64,000 bases of DNA from assembly GCA_026913215.1 (NCBI GenBank), contig JAPTYK010000001.1:5828001-5892000 (forward strand). The letters are read 5' to 3'. The notes beneath the pieces were generated by a model. It ran no database searches. It worked only from the letters and a program-made list of their open reading frames with translations, and had not been told where the DNA came from. The stretch comes from Streptomyces diastatochromogenes (GTDB lineage: Bacteria; Actinomycetota; Actinomycetes; Streptomycetales; Streptomycetaceae). A program made the position numbers and the translations under genes. Shown in pieces: positions 47,951 to 59,510 of the stretch. How positions within the stretch are numbered: position 1 is the first letter of the stretch; each line of letters starts with the position of its first letter.

Positions 47951-49425
47951 CGGGTCTCTCCTTCGTTGTCCGCGGGCGCCTTGTCGGAGGGCTCGGTGGC
48001 GGAGGCCGTCGTGTCGGCGGACGCCTCGTCGGCGGGCTTCGCGTCGACGGACACGGTGTCCGCGTACGTCTCCGGGGGCGCGAGGTTGCGGATGCGCGGG
48101 CTGAGGGTGGGCAGGGCGGCCAGTCCCGAGACGACGGCCATGACGGTGAACACCCAGACCGGGCCGGCCTGGTCGAAGATGGTGCCGATGGCGAACACGC
48201 CGACGGGGGCGGCGATCATCGACATGAACATCACGGCGCCGAGGACCCGGCCCTGCGCCTTGTCCGGGACCATCGCCGCGAGGTAGGCGAGGAACAGGGC
48301 GCTGGTGATGGGGCCGCGCAGGAACACGCAGGCGACGATGATGCCGAGCGGGACGAGCCCGGAGACGTTCGCGAGCAGCACGGCGGCCACCGGGCCGATC
48401 CACGCGGCGGTCAGGAAGAGCTTGGACGGCGCGAACCTCTTGATGACCGGGCCCGCGATGAGCGAGCCGACCAGGCCGCCGACGCCGGCGATGGACAGCA
48501 GCATGCCGGTGAAGCCGGCGGAGGCGCCCCGGCTCTCGGCGGTGGCGATGAGCGCGAGGAAGACGCCGGAGTGGGTGAACGCCATGTTCGAGCCCATGAT
48601 CCAGACGATCAGCAGCCGCAGGACCGGCTGGCGCGCCAGGATCCGGAAGCCCTCGGCCGTGTTGCGCTTCTCCCCGGGGGCGAGCTGCTCCACCTTCATC
48701 GGCTTGCGGATGAACAGCAGCAGGACCGTGGAGACGAGGAAGCCGACGGCCGCGCTCAGGAACGGGAAGGCGCGCGCCACGCCGAAGAGGGTGCCGCCGA
48801 CGGGCGGGCCGCCCATGGTCGCGGCGAAGTAGCGGATCTGGTTCTGGGCGGTGGCCTGGGTGAGCTGGGACGGCGGGACGAGCTGCTTGATCGCGGCGAG
48901 CCCGGTCGGGTTGGAGATGCCGAGACAGGCGGCCGAGCCCACGGCGATGCCGAAGATGAGCGCGGGGTGGGTCTGGTCGGCGAGGATCAGCGCGCCGAAC
49001 AGGCCGAGCAGGACGACCCGGACCACATTGCAGATGATCATCAGCAGCCGGCGGTCCATCCGGTCGGCGAGCGTGCCGCCGGGGATGGAGAGCAGGCTGG
49101 CGGTGATGAGCTGGGCCGAACCGACCGCGCCGGCGTAGAAGGCGGAGCCGGTGGACGACAGGATGAGCAGGGGGTACGCGACCTCCGCGGTCTCCTTCGC
49201 GAGCGCGGCGAACGCCTCGCTGGTCCACAGCGCCTGGAAGTCGAGGTTCTTCAGGAGCGGCTTCTCGGGCTGCTGCTCCTCCTGCCCGGACTTCTCGCCC
49301 TGCTCCGGCTTCTCCGGCTTCTCCGTCTGCTTCGTCTGCTCCGGCTCCTCCGTCCGCTCGGGCCGCTCCTGTTCCTTCCGCTCCGCGTCCGCCACGCTGT
49401 CGGGCGGGGTCTGCGAGACCGTCAT
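47947..49425 (-). CDS. MFS exporter with charged N-terminal extension
   Basis: A 492-residue major facilitator with about 12 membrane segments and the loop-2/3 motif GGTLADRMDRRLLM. The first 57 residues are an unusual Glu/Lys/Pro/Gln tract (TEKPEKPEQGEKSGQEEQ). The C-terminus is also acidic and Ala/Asp-rich. It probably exports the product and gives self-resistance. The ATG is coupled to the PKS stop. Confidence 0.85.
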   Translation of the reverse strand: MTVSQTPPDSVADAERKEQERPERTEEPEQTKQTEKPEKPEQGEKSGQEEQQPEKPLLKNLDFQALWTSEAFAALAKETAEVAYPLLILSSTGSAFYAGAVGSAQLITASLLSIPGGTLADRMDRRLLMIICNVVRVVLLGLFGALILADQTHPALIFGIAVGSAACLGISNPTGLAAIKQLVPPSQLTQATAQNQIRYFAATMGGPPVGGTLFGVARAFPFLSAAVGFLVSTVLLLFIRKPMKVEQLAPGEKRNTAEGFRILARQPVLRLLIVWIMGSNMAFTHSGVFLALIATAESRGASAGFTGMLLSIAGVGGLVGSLIAGPVIKRFAPSKLFLTAAWIGPVAAVLLANVSGLVPLGIIVACVFLRGPITSALFLAYLAAMVPDKAQGRVLGAVMFMSMIAAPVGVFAIGTIFDQAGPVWVFTVMAVVSGLAALPTLSPRIRNLAPPETYADTVSVDAKPADEASADTTASATEPSDKAPADNEGETR

Positions 49426-52400
49426 GAGACCTTCCTCTCCTTGTGTTCCGCGGCCCGGGGACCGTCTTGAGTGCCTCGTCGACGCGCGCGGCCAGCTCGT
49501 CGACGTGCGGGGACCGCAGCATCGACCAGTGGTCTCCGGCGACCGGGACCACGCGCAGACCCGCCGGGTACAGGCCCGCGAGACGCCGGCCGAGACGGGC
49601 GGCCGTGTCCAGGTCCGCCTCCGCCTTGAAGAGCACGGCGGGGCACGTCACCGGGCCCGGCCGGTGGGCCAGTACGGCGGCCTGGCCGGCGAGGAAGCGG
49701 CGGCGCGCCTCCGGGGAGGCCCGGAGCGCCCGGCGACGGGCCCGACCCCGAGCAGGGTGTCGAGTCCCGCCCGCACCCCGCCGAGCAGGAAGTCGGGGGC
49801 CGCGGCGACGGGCAGCGGCCGGGTGTCGGGCACATAGCCGTCGAGGCTGAACAGCAGGTCCACCGTGTGCCCCTGACGGATGAGCAGCCGCGCGGTCTCG
49901 TGGGCGACGACGGCGCCGAAGGACCAGCCGCCGAGGGTGTACGGGCCTTCCGGCTGGGTGGCCAGCAGGGTCCGGGCGTGTGCGGCGGCCAGGGCGCGGA
50001 TGCCGCCGCCGCGGGCAGGGACCGCTCCAGGGCCAGCACCGGACGGTCGTCCGCGGGGAGAGGCGCGCGGCCAGCTCCCGGTAGGGCAGGGCGTTGCCGA
50101 GGGCGTCCGCGAGGAGGAAGACGGGACGTCCGGTGCCCTCCCGCAGGACGGCCGCGCCGGGCGGCGGTGCGTCGGGGCGGGCCCGTCCCCGCCGGGCAGC
50201 CGCTGGTCGATGAGCTCGACGAGCCCGGCGAAGGTGCCCTTCAGGGAGAACTCGGTGACGGAGACCACGGCGCCGACGCGTTCGCGGACGGCGGTGGTGA
50301 GCGCGAGGGCGAGCAGCGACTCCCCGCCGAGCGTGAAGAAGTCGTCTCCGTCGGCCACGGAGGCGACGCCGAGGGTCTGGCACCACACCTCTTCGAGGAC
50401 GGCCCGCCGGGGGCGGCGTCCGGCGTCCGGACCCTGCGGACCGCTTCCGCGCGCCGTCCGGTGCCCGGCGCCTCCGCCGGGGCCTTGCCCGGGGAGGGTC
50501 CTCGCCCAGGAACGGGTGCGCGGGCAGCGAGCAGTACGCGGGCCGGTCCTCGGGGTCGGCGTACCGCGCCTCCTGGACCGTCTCCAGGGCGCGGTCCACG
50601 CCGAGTTCCCATAGGGCGCCGATCGCGTCGAGGAGCCCGGTCCGGTGTCGGCCCGCCCGCCGGGGGCGAGCCGTACGGTCCGGTGGCCGGGGGCCCAGCC
50701 GGGCGCGGTCCGCAGCGAGCCGGTCATCGAGCCGCCGGGGCCCAGTTCGATGTAGGTGGCGCAGCCGGCGGCCAGCAGGGTGGCGGTGCCGGTGTCGAGC
50801 CGGACCGGCTCGCGCAGGTGCGCGGCCCAGTGGCCGGGTTCGGTCGCGGCCTCGGGGTCGGCCCAGTCGCCGGTGGTGTTGGAGATGTACGGCAGCCGTG
50901 GCGGGCGGGCGGGCATCGACGACAGATGGTCCCGCACCGCCTCGGCTGCCGAGTTCATGGCCGGCGAGTGGAAGGCCCGCCGGGTGTGGAGGGGGGTGAC
51001 GCGCAGTCCGTCCAGCGCGTCCCCGCGAGGAGGGAGTTCATGGCGGCCTCGGGGCCCGAGAGGACCGCCGAGCCGTTGCCGCGCACCGCGACGGTGACGT
51101 CCGCGTCCGCGGGCAGCCGGGCCTCGACCTCGTCCGGGGCGGCCTCGACGAGGGCCATCCGGCCGGGGAGGCGTCGCGCATCGCGACGGCCCGCCGGTGG
51201 ACCAGGCCGACGGCGTCCGGCAGGCTCCACGTCCCGGCGAGGGCCGCGGCGGCGTACTCGCCGATGCTGTTGCCGAGCATGGCGTGCGGGGTGATGCCCC
51301 ACGCGGCCAGCTGGCGCCCGAAGGAGAGGCCCAGGGCGAAGAGGCCGAGCTGCTGGTGGACGGTGTCGGCGTACCAGTCGTCGGCGTCCGGACCGGCGGG
51401 CACCGGGACGATCACCGGGCCGAGGTCCACGCCGCACCGCTCGTGCGCGAGCGTGCGGATCTCGTCGAAGGCGGCGCGGAACTCCGGCAGCAGGCGGTGC
51501 GCGGCCTCGCCCGCGGCGCTCTTGAGCGTGCCCTGCCCGGGAAGAGGAAGGCCACCTTGCCCAGCCGCCCCGGCTCGCCGAGACCTCCGGCGGCGGCGCC
51601 CGCCGCGCGCAACACCTCGGCGGCCCGGGTCGTGTCGCGCGCGACCACCGCCTGACGGTGCCGGTGGACCCGGCGTCCCGCCAGCGTCCGGGCGACGGAG
51701 CCGAGCCCCTGGCCGGAAGCCGCGGTCTCCCGTGTCTCCGCCCCGTGGCGAGGTGGTCCGCCAGCGCCTCGCCCAGGCCCGCCAGGGCCCGCGGGTTCTG
51801 CGCCGACAGGGCCAGCAGCTCCGGTCCGGCGGTGCGGGGGCGGGCGGGGCGGCGCAGGGCGGCCGGTGCCTCGGTGAGCACCGCGTGCGCGTTGGTGCCG
51901 CCGACGCCGAAGGAGCTGACCGCGCCGGCCCGCAGCTCCTGCCCGGGGCCGAGCTCCCAGGGCTCGAAGCGGTCGGTCACCCGGAAGGGGGAGCGGTCCA
52001 GTTCGAGGAGCGGGTTGGGGGCGGTGTAGTGCGCGGTCGGGTAGATCTCGCGGTGCTCCAGCATGAGCGCCGTCTTGATCAGGCCCGTGACGCCGGCGGC
52101 CGCGCCGGTGTGCCCGACGTGGCCCTTGACGGCGCCGAGGGCGCACCAGCCGGTCTCCGCGCTCGCCGCTCCGAAGACCTCGGTGAGGGCCTGGACTTCG
52201 ATGGGGTCGCCCAGTTGCGTGGCGGTGCCGTGCGCCTCCACGTGTCCGAGGGCAGTGGGGGCGAGGCCCGCGGCGTCCAGGGCCGCGCGGATGACCTCGC
52301 TCTGGCCGGTGGCGGAGGGCGCGGTGAAGGCCATCTTGTCCGCGCCGTCGTTGTTGACCGCCGTGCCCGCGATGACGGCGGCGATCCGGTCGCCGTCGCG

Positions 52401-53173
52401 GACGGCGTCGGCGAGCCGCTTGAGCACGACCACGCCCACGCCCTCGCTGGGCACCGTACCGCCGGACCGGACGTCGAACGGGCGGCAGTGCCCGTCCCGC
52501 GCGAGGATCCCGCCGGGTTCGTAGAGGTAGCCCCACTCGCCGTCCGGCATCACGGTGACGCCGCCCGCGAGGGCCGCGTCGCACTCGCCGCCCACCAGCG
52601 CCCGCACCGCGAGGTGGACGGCGGTGAGCGAGGTGGAGCAGGCGGTCTGCACGGTGAGGGCGGGCCCGCGCAGGCCGAGCTTGTAGGCCACCCGGGTGGC
52701 GACGAAGTCCTTCTCCCGCCCGATGTGCCGCGCCAGTTCGCCCAGCCCGTCGTCGGCGCGCCCGGACCCGAGCGGTCGGCGCCCGCGTAGACGCCGATCC
52801 GGCCCGGGAACCGGACGGGGTCGAGACCGGCGTCGTCGACGGCCGTGGCCGCGCACTCCAGGAAGACCCGCTGCTGCGGGTCCATCGCCGCCGCCTCCGC
52901 CCGGCTGTACCGGAAGAAGGACCAGTCGAAGCGGCGGGAGTCCTCGATGACGCCCATGGCCGGTACGAAGTTCTCCCGGCCCGCGTACCGGGATCGACCC
53001 CGGACCGGAGCAGCTCCTCGCGGCCGGGCGGCTGATGCCGTCCCGGCCGCCCGCAGCAGCGCCCGGAAGGCGCGGACGTCACGCGCGCCGGGCAGCCGGC
53101 AGGCCATGCCGACGACGGCGACGGCGCCGTCGTCGGGAGACGCCGGAGCGCTCCCGGCGAGAGTGAGGGACAT
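49422..53173 (-). CDS. type I PKS module: KS-AT-ACP-TE (several frameshifts)
   Basis: One extension module with release domain. KS: VAVVGMACRLPGAR, TACSTSLTAVHLAV (active Cys), VEAHGTATQLGDPIE and KGHVGHTGAAAG (both His). AT: MLGNSIGEYAAAAL, with Asn replacing the usual His before the nucleophile Ser, and RRAFHSP, which favours malonyl-CoA. No KR or DH is visible. ACP: DDFFTLGGESLLALAL. TE: TLGGWSFGAVVAHETARLL and VPVAGDHWSML (catalytic His). Breaks lie near 53000, 52760, 51735, 51540, 51160, 51020, 50640, 50470-50130, 49730 and 49460. The final part ends EHKERKVS, overlapping the MFS start. It follows the valine module and would add two carbons as a beta-keto unit before release. Confidence 0.8.
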
Positions 53174-53174
53174 A

Positions 53175-54346
53175 TCAGGCTTCTCCGCCCAGGTCGACGT
53201 ACAGGTGGTCGAGGCCGACGTAGCTGAGGTTGGGACCCCACACGCGGCCTCCTCGGACAGCCGGGCGTGCGGGAACCGCGCGGCCAGCCGGCGCAGCAGG
53301 ACCGCCGCCTCCAGCCGGGCCAGCGGGGCGCCCACGCAGTAGTGCGGTCCGTGACCGAAGACGAGGTTCCGGTCCCCGGCCGCCGGGGCGGCCGCGCCGG
53401 TGACCGGACAGGCCGCCGGCGCCTCGGCGGCCTCGGCCGCCTCGTCCAGCGGGCCCTGGCCGGTGAGGCTCACCAGGACCAGGTCCCCTGGCGCAGCCGC
53501 GCCCCCGCGAACTCCTGGTCGTACGCGGCGACCCGGGCGAGGTGCCGCAGCGGCGGCCTGCTGACGAGGACCGCCTCCACGAGGCCGGTCACCGCGCCCG
53601 GTTCGTCGCGGACGACGGTCTCCCACAGTGCCCGGTCGCCGAGCGCGGTCAGGACCATGGAGCCGAGCAGCGAGGCGGTGGTCTCCAGGCCGCCGAACAG
53701 GCACATGGCCCAGGTGGCGGTGGTCCGCGCCCGGTCCTCCGGGGTGTCGGTGGGAAGCCGTCCAGGGCGCGGGCCCCGGCGAGCGCCCCGGACATCTCCA
53801 CCATGACCCGGTGGGCGGCCCGCGCGTAGTCGCGGCGGTACATGGCGCCGATGAACAGCGACAGGGTCCGCGACCACTCGTGCAGCACGGCCGGGGACAC
53901 GTCGATCCCGACGACGTGGGCCATGACCTTGCCGGAGATGCCCTCGGCGACGGCCGGCACGAGGTCCTGCGGGCGGCCCCGGCGGCGAGTGCGGTGAGGC
54001 ACTCGTCGGTGATCTCCTCGACGCGCGGGGCGAGCGACCGCACGTACGAGGCGGAGAACATGCGCTGGACCGGGCGCCGCAGCGCCGTGTGCTCGGGGGC
54101 GTCGGCCTGGACGAACCACAGCCGCAGGAACTCGGTGAGCTCCCGGTACTCGGCGCGGGCCGCGTCCGTCATGTAGAGCTGGTAGGAGCGCTCGAAGGTC
54201 CCGGAGGCGAAGCCGGGGTGGTTGAGGACCTTCAGGGCCAGGGCCGGGTCGGCCACGACCCAGCAGTCCAGTCCGTCGTCCCACTCCGGGGCCCGCACGC
54301 CGTCCGCGAGGGACGGCGGCGGGACCGGTGCCGTGGCAGAGGTCAT
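53175..54346 (-). CDS. cytochrome P450 (second; atypical ExxR; frameshifted)
   Basis: About 390 residues. Start MTSATAPVPPPSLADGVRAP. I-helix LFGGLETTASLLGSMV, heme loop LVFGHGPHYCVGAPLAR. Where ExxR is expected the intact reading gives LVEAVLVSRPPLRHLARVAA, so the canonical Glu-x-x-Arg is not present. Breaks near 53975, 53760, 53490 and 53245. ATGA coupling to the NRPS upstream suggests that it acts on a residue bound to that protein's carrier. Confidence 0.75.
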
Positions 54347-57300
54347 CGCTCCGCGGCCTTCTCGATGAGCGCGCTCAGCCCGGCGGGCGTCGGCGCCAGC
54401 AGGAAGTCCCGCAGCCGTACGGTCGCGCCCAGCTCCTGCTTGACCTTGCGCACGAGGCGTACGGCGCCGAGGGAGTTGCCGCCGATCACGAAGAAGTCGG
54501 TGTCCTCGGTGACGTCGGTGACGGGCTCGCCCTCGATGACGGCGGCGAACAGGGCGGCGATGCGCTCCAGGTCCACCCGGCCGGGGCCGGAGCGGCCGCG
54601 GCTCCTCGACGGCCGGCGCGGGGCGGCGGACCGCCGGGCGGGCCCGGCGACGGCGACGAGCGCCCGCCGGTCCACCTTGCCGTTGGCGGTCACCGGCAGC
54701 CGGTCCACCACGGCCCACAGGTTCGGCACCATGTACGACGGCAGCGTCTGGTTCAGCAGTTCGCGCAGCGCGACCGCGTCGACGGAGGCGCCCGGCGCGA
54801 GGACGACGGCGGCCACGAGGCGCTTGTCGGCGCCGTCGCCGTCGGTCACGACCACCACGGCGTCCTGCACCTCAGGGTGCCCGGTGAGCACGTCGCTGAT
54901 GGCGCTCAGCTCGATGCGGTAGCCGCGCAGCTTGACCTGGTCGTCGGCGCGGCCGAGGAAGCGGAGGCGGCCGCTGGTGTCGACGCGGACCAGGTCGCCG
55001 GTGCGGTAGAGGCGCTCGGGCACGTCGGGGGACAGGTGGCCGAACACCCGGTCCGTCTCCGCCTCGTCGCCGAGGTATCCGTCGGCCAGGCCGTCGCCGC
55101 CGGTGTAGAGCTCGCCGACCGCGCCGGGCGGAGCTGACGGCGACGGGCGTCGAGGACGTGGACGCGGGTGCCGGGCACGGGGCGGCCGATGGGCAGCGGT
55201 CCGTCGACGTCCTCGGCGCGCGCCACCGAGTGCGTGGTGGTGAAGGTGGTGTTCTCGGTGGGGCCGTACCCGTTGGTGACCACGATGCCGGGGTGCCGGG
55301 CGAGGAGCCGGGCGGTGTGCTCGTGGGGCACCACGTCGCCGCCGGTCAGCAGCTGGCGCAGACCGCCGAGGGAGTCCGGCGCGAACTCCTCGACCAGCCG
55401 GAAGAGTCCGGCGGTCAGCCAGGCGACGGTGACCCCGCGCTCCTGGAGGAAGGCGCCCAGCTCGGTCGGCGAGGCCAGGCCGGCCGGGTGCACCTCCAGG
55501 ACGGCGCCGGTGAGCAGGGCGCCCCACAGTTCGAGGGTGGAGGCGTCGAAGGACAGCGGGGAGAGCCGCAGCATCCGCTCGCCCGCGCCGAGGCGGACGT
55601 AACCGGCCTCGTGGACCAGGCGGATGACGGCCCGGTGCGGGACGCACACCCCTGGGCTGCCCGGTGGAGCCCGAGGTGAAGGCGACGTACGCCAGGCGCG
55701 CCGGGTCGGCGGGCGGGGTCGGCACGGCCTCGGCCGGGCCGGGCCGCCAGGCGGGCTCCCAGGTGGCGACGGCGGGCACGCCGAGACCGGCGAAGCGTTC
55801 GGCGACCGGGCCGGTGACGGGGCCGGTGAGGGCGGCGGTGGGCCGGGCCCGGTCCAGGATCTTGGCGATGTGACCGTCGGGCAGCGAGGGGTCGATGCCG
55901 ACGTACGCGGCTCCCGCCCAGGCCACGCCGAGGACGGCGACGGCCTCGGCCACCGAGCGCTCCACGCCCACCAGGACCCGGTCGCCCGGCCGCACTCCGG
56001 CGGCGAGCAGCAGGCGGGCCTGCTCGGCGGCGGCCTCGGCCAGCCGGCCGTACGTCAGGGTGTGTTCGGCGTCGCGGACGGCGACGGCCCTGGCGCCTGC
56101 GCCGCGACCTCGCGGAAGAGGGCGTCGAGCGAGGTGGCGGGGAAGTCCCGGCCGCTCGCGTTGATCTCGTCGAGCAGTGCGCGGCCCTCGTCGGAGATGC
56201 CGCGGACGTCCTCCAGGCGGGCCCCGGGGGCGTCGGCGAGCTGTCCGACCGCGGCGCGGAAGTCGGCGACGAAGCCCTCCGCCTCCGCCTGGTGCCAGAC
56301 GCTCGTGGCGTACTCCAGGTGACCGGCGTACGAGGGGTCGGCGTGGCCGATGAGCATGGTCAGGTCGAACTGGGAGCCGCCGCCGTGGCCCTCCTCGACG
56401 CGGACGCGCAGCGGTCCGGCGGTCAGTTCGCGCGGCACGAGCTGGTCGTGCATGCCGAAGCAGACCTGGACGAGCGGGTGGCAGCCGAGGCTGCGCTCGA
56501 CGCCGAGGCGGGCGACGAGCTCCTCGAAGGGCAGGTCGCCGGCGTCGATGGCGGCGGCGAGCGAGCGGTGGACCCCGCGCAGGAAGGCGGAGACGTCGAG
56601 GTCGTCGTCCACGTCGACGCGTACGGGCACGAGGTTGCCCGCGACGGCGATGAGACGGCTCAGCTCGGAGCTGCCGCGCCGAGCAGGGGCACGCCCACCA
56701 GGAGGCTGCGGGCTCCGGTGCGGCGGGCCAGCGTGAGGCCGAAGGCGCCGAGCAGGAAGGCGTACGGGGTGATGCCGAGGGCGCGGGCCCGGGCGGCGAC
56801 CCGCTCGGTGACGCCGGGGCCGAGGTCGAGGCCGAGGCGGTCGCCGGCGCCGTCCTGGACGGCCGGGCGCTGCCGGTCGGCGGGGAGTTCGAGGACGGAC
56901 GGCACCCCGTCGAGGCGCTCGCGCCAGAGCGCGGTCTGCTCGTCCCAGGCGCCCCTGGCCTTCGCCTCCTCCTGGTGGCGGCGCAGGGCCGCGAGCGGAG
57001 TGCCGAGGTCGCGGGGACGGACTGGTCGGCCGCGGCGCCGAGTTCGGCGTACGTCTCCAGGAGCTCCCGCAGCAGCTGGCCCACGGCGTGGCCGTCGAGG
57101 ACCATGTGGTGCGCGGCGAGGACGAGGGCGCTGCGCTCGTCGGAGGCGTCGGCGGGGGTCCAGAGGCCGAAGCGGTAGGCGGGGGCGGCGGCCAGGTCGA
57201 AGGGCTCGCGGCCGAGCGCGGAGCCCTGGCGGCGGACCTCGCCCTCGAAGGCCTCGGCCGGGCCGACGTAGGAGTGCTCGACGAGCTCGGGGACGTGGGC

Positions 57301-57772
57301 GGGCAGGATCTCCTGGACCACGTCGTCGTCGCTCTCGCGGAAGACGGTCCGCAGGCCCTCGTGGCGGGCGACGGTGGCGGCGACGGCCTTGGCGAGCAGG
57401 TCGCGGTCGAGCCGCCCGCCCTCGGTGAAGCAGCGGAAGACGAGGTTGTACGGGGAGCCGCCGGCGACCCGCTCGATCAGCCACATGCCGCGCTGGGCGG
57501 GGTGAGCGGCTGGTCGGCCCGCTCCTCCCGGTCGTCGGCGGGGGCGCCGGGCCCGGGGCGGCGACGGGGTGGCGCCGTCGAGGACCCGGGCGAGCGGGGC
57601 CTCGCCGAGCAGCTCCATGAGGGCCACGCGCAGGCCGAGTTCCTCCTGGAGGACGGCGGCGAGACGCATGGCGCGCAGGAGTCGCCGCCGAGGGAGATGA
57701 AGCCTCGTCGCCGAAGGCGTCGGGGCCGTCCGGGAGGTCCAGGATGCCGGCGGCCAGTGAGCGGGCCGTCAT
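54343..57772 (-). CDS. NRPS: T-C-A(Val-like)-T (several frameshifts)
   Basis: Starts with a carrier: MTARSLAAGILDLPDGPDAF, FISLGGDS. The C domain has VLAAHHMVLDGHAVGQLL (HHxxxDG intact) and VAGNLVPVRVDVDDDLDVSA. The A domain has LTYGRLAEAAAEQARLLLAA, AYVAFTSGSTGQPRG, LSFDASTLELWGALLTGA, NGYGPTENTTFTTTH, YRTGDLVRVD, TANGKVDR. The pocket residues read D-A-L-W-L-G-G-T-F-K, the classical valine code. The last carrier site is DFFVIGGNSLGAVRLV. Breaks near 57690, 57500, 57015, 56670, 56095, 55660 and 55130. ATGA overlaps bind it to both neighbours. Confidence 0.8.
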
Positions 57773-59457
57773 CGGGCGGCTCCGCCCTGGGTGCGGGCGG
57801 CGGCGAGGAGCGCGGCCCGGTCCCCGGCGGCGGCGGGGGCGGCGGCCGGCTCGGCGCGGCGGCGATGAGGTCGGCCTGGCCGCTGACGGTGGGGAGCGGA
57901 ACAGGTCCATGGTGCGGACCTCGCGGCCGGAGACCTGGCCGAGGCGCTCGACGAGGAGGACGAGGAGGAGCGAGTCGCCGCCGGACTCGAAGAAGCTGAT
58001 GTCGTCGGCGATGTCGTCGGTGTCCAGGATCTCGCGCCAGATGGAGCGGACGAGTTCGAGGCGCGCGGCCGGGTCGTCCAGGTCGACGGCGGGGCGGTGG
58101 GGCGTACGGACTCTTCGAGCACGGGATTCTCCGGGAAGGTGGCGAGGTCCACGGCGCTGTGCCGCAGAGCGTTGAGGAAGTCCTTGACGTCACCGGTGTC
58201 GAACACGTTGACCGGGTAGTCCAGGGACAGGGCGAGCCGTCGTCCGTCGGGCGTGTCCTCCAGGCGGACGAACACGGCCAGGTCGTACTTGACGAACATC
58301 GGGTCGAGCGGACGCAGCCTCCCGGTGGTGCCGGGGGCGAGGTCCACGGACCGGGGCGCCTCGTCGAGGTTGACCAGGACCGGCGACAGCGGCGGCCACA
58401 GGGCGTTCCGGTCGGGGTTGAGGGCGGCGGACACCGCGTCCAGGGGGACGTCGCTGTCCACGAACGCCTCCATGCCGCCGGCGCGTACGTCACCGAGCAG
58501 GTCGTGCCAGGTGTCCTCGGGCCCGACGGTGACCCGGAGCACGACGGTGGTCATGAACATCCCGATCACGTCGGCGGTGTCGGGATCGTCACGCCCCGGC
58601 CAGGCGAAGGCGATGAGGAAGTCGCGCTGGGGTCCGGTGCGGGCGAGGGTCGCCGCGAGGAGCGCGACGCCGACCATGAAGGGGGTGCAGCCCTCCTGGG
58701 CGGCCACCGCCATGACCCGCGCCGTGGTGTCCGGGTCGAGGGAGGCGGCGAGGGAGGATCCGAGCAGCGATTCCGCGGATCCGTCGACGGGGTTGCGGGG
58801 GAAGGGGAGTCGCACCTCGGCGGGTGCGCCGCGCAGCCGGTCGACGACTTCGGCGACCTGCTCGGCGATCTCCTCCGGGGTGCGCTCGGCGACGACGGAG
58901 GCGGGGTGCGGCGGCGTGCTCAGCCGCGGCTCCACTCCGGCCGTGGCGGCCCGGTAGAGGGTGAGGACGTCCTCCAGGAGCATCCCGCGGGACACCCCGT
59001 CGAAGACGATGTGGTGGACGTTGAGCACGAGCAGGGTGCGCTCGGCTCCCATGCGGATGATCTCGGCGCGGGCGGGCGCGTCCTGGGCGAGGTCGAAGGG
59101 CGCGGAACTCAGGGCCCGCACCAGGTTGTCGACCTCCTCCTCGCTCCAGCCCTCGGCCTCGGCGTCGAGGAAGCCGGGCTCGGCCGGCGGACCGTCGGTG
59201 CGGTACTCGACCTGGCGGCGCCTGACGTCGAGCCGGAAACGGGCCCGGAGCGAGGGGTGCCGGGAGAGGGACCGTCCGACCGCCGACAGGAGGGCCCGGT
59301 GGTCCACGGGTCCGGTGAACTCGACGACCGTGGGCACCAGTTGGGTGGGACGCAGCAGTTCGTCCCGGTCCAGGACCCACATGCCTTGCTGCACCCGGGT
59401 GGCCGGATACCAGACGTGATCGGACGGTGACGCACCGTGCGGTGCCGAGGGCAGCAC
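57769..59457 (-). CDS. NRPS initiation protein: C-T
   Basis: First gene of the operon. GTG start at 59457 with GGAGG six bases ahead. The condensation domain has VLNVHHIVFDGVSRGMLLED (HHxxxDG intact). The carrier reads DISFFESGGDSLLLVLLVER. No adenylation domain, so the C domain may attach an acyl starter or a residue activated elsewhere (for example by the A-T protein at 42234). About 560 residues, with breaks in the C-terminal quarter (near 58100 and 57860). Its stop overlaps the T-C-A-T start. Confidence 0.75.
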   Translation of the reverse strand: MLPSAPHGASPSDHVWYPATRVQQGMWVLDRDELLRPTQLVPTVVEFTGPVDHRALLSAVGRSLSRHPSLRARFRLDVRRRQVEYRTDGPPAEPGFLDAEAEGWSEEEVDNLVRALSSAPFDLAQDAPARAEIIRMGAERTLLVLNVHHIVFDGVSRGMLLEDVLTLYRAATAGVEPRLSTPPHPASVVAERTPEEIAEQVAEVVDRLRGAPAEVRLPFPRNPVDGSAESLLGSSLAASLDPDTTARVMAVAAQEGCTPFMVGVALLAATLARTGPQRDFLIAFAWPGRDDPDTADVIGMFMTTVVLRVTVGPEDTWHDLLGDVRAGGMEAFVDSDVPLDAVSAALNPDRNALWPPLSPVLVNLDEAPRSVDLAPGTTGRLRPLDPMFVKYDLAVFVRLEDTPDGRRLALSLDYPVNVFDTGDVKDFLNALRHSAVDLATFPENPVLEESVRPTAPPSTWTTRPRASNSSAPSGARSWTPTTSPTTSASSSPAATRSSSSSSSSASARSPAARSAPWTCSAPHRQRPGRPHRRRAEPAAAPAAAGDRAALLAAARTQGGAAR

Positions 59458-59510
59458 GAAGGGCCTCCGAAATCTGCGGAAGGGGCGGGCGGGGTGGGTG
59501 AGCGGGAGGC

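Noticed and set aside
46685..50599. 1304-codon minus-strand reading joining P450 and PKS region
   Set aside because: It is a chance open frame that runs through the MFS gene in the wrong frame; the real genes are P450, MFS and PKS.
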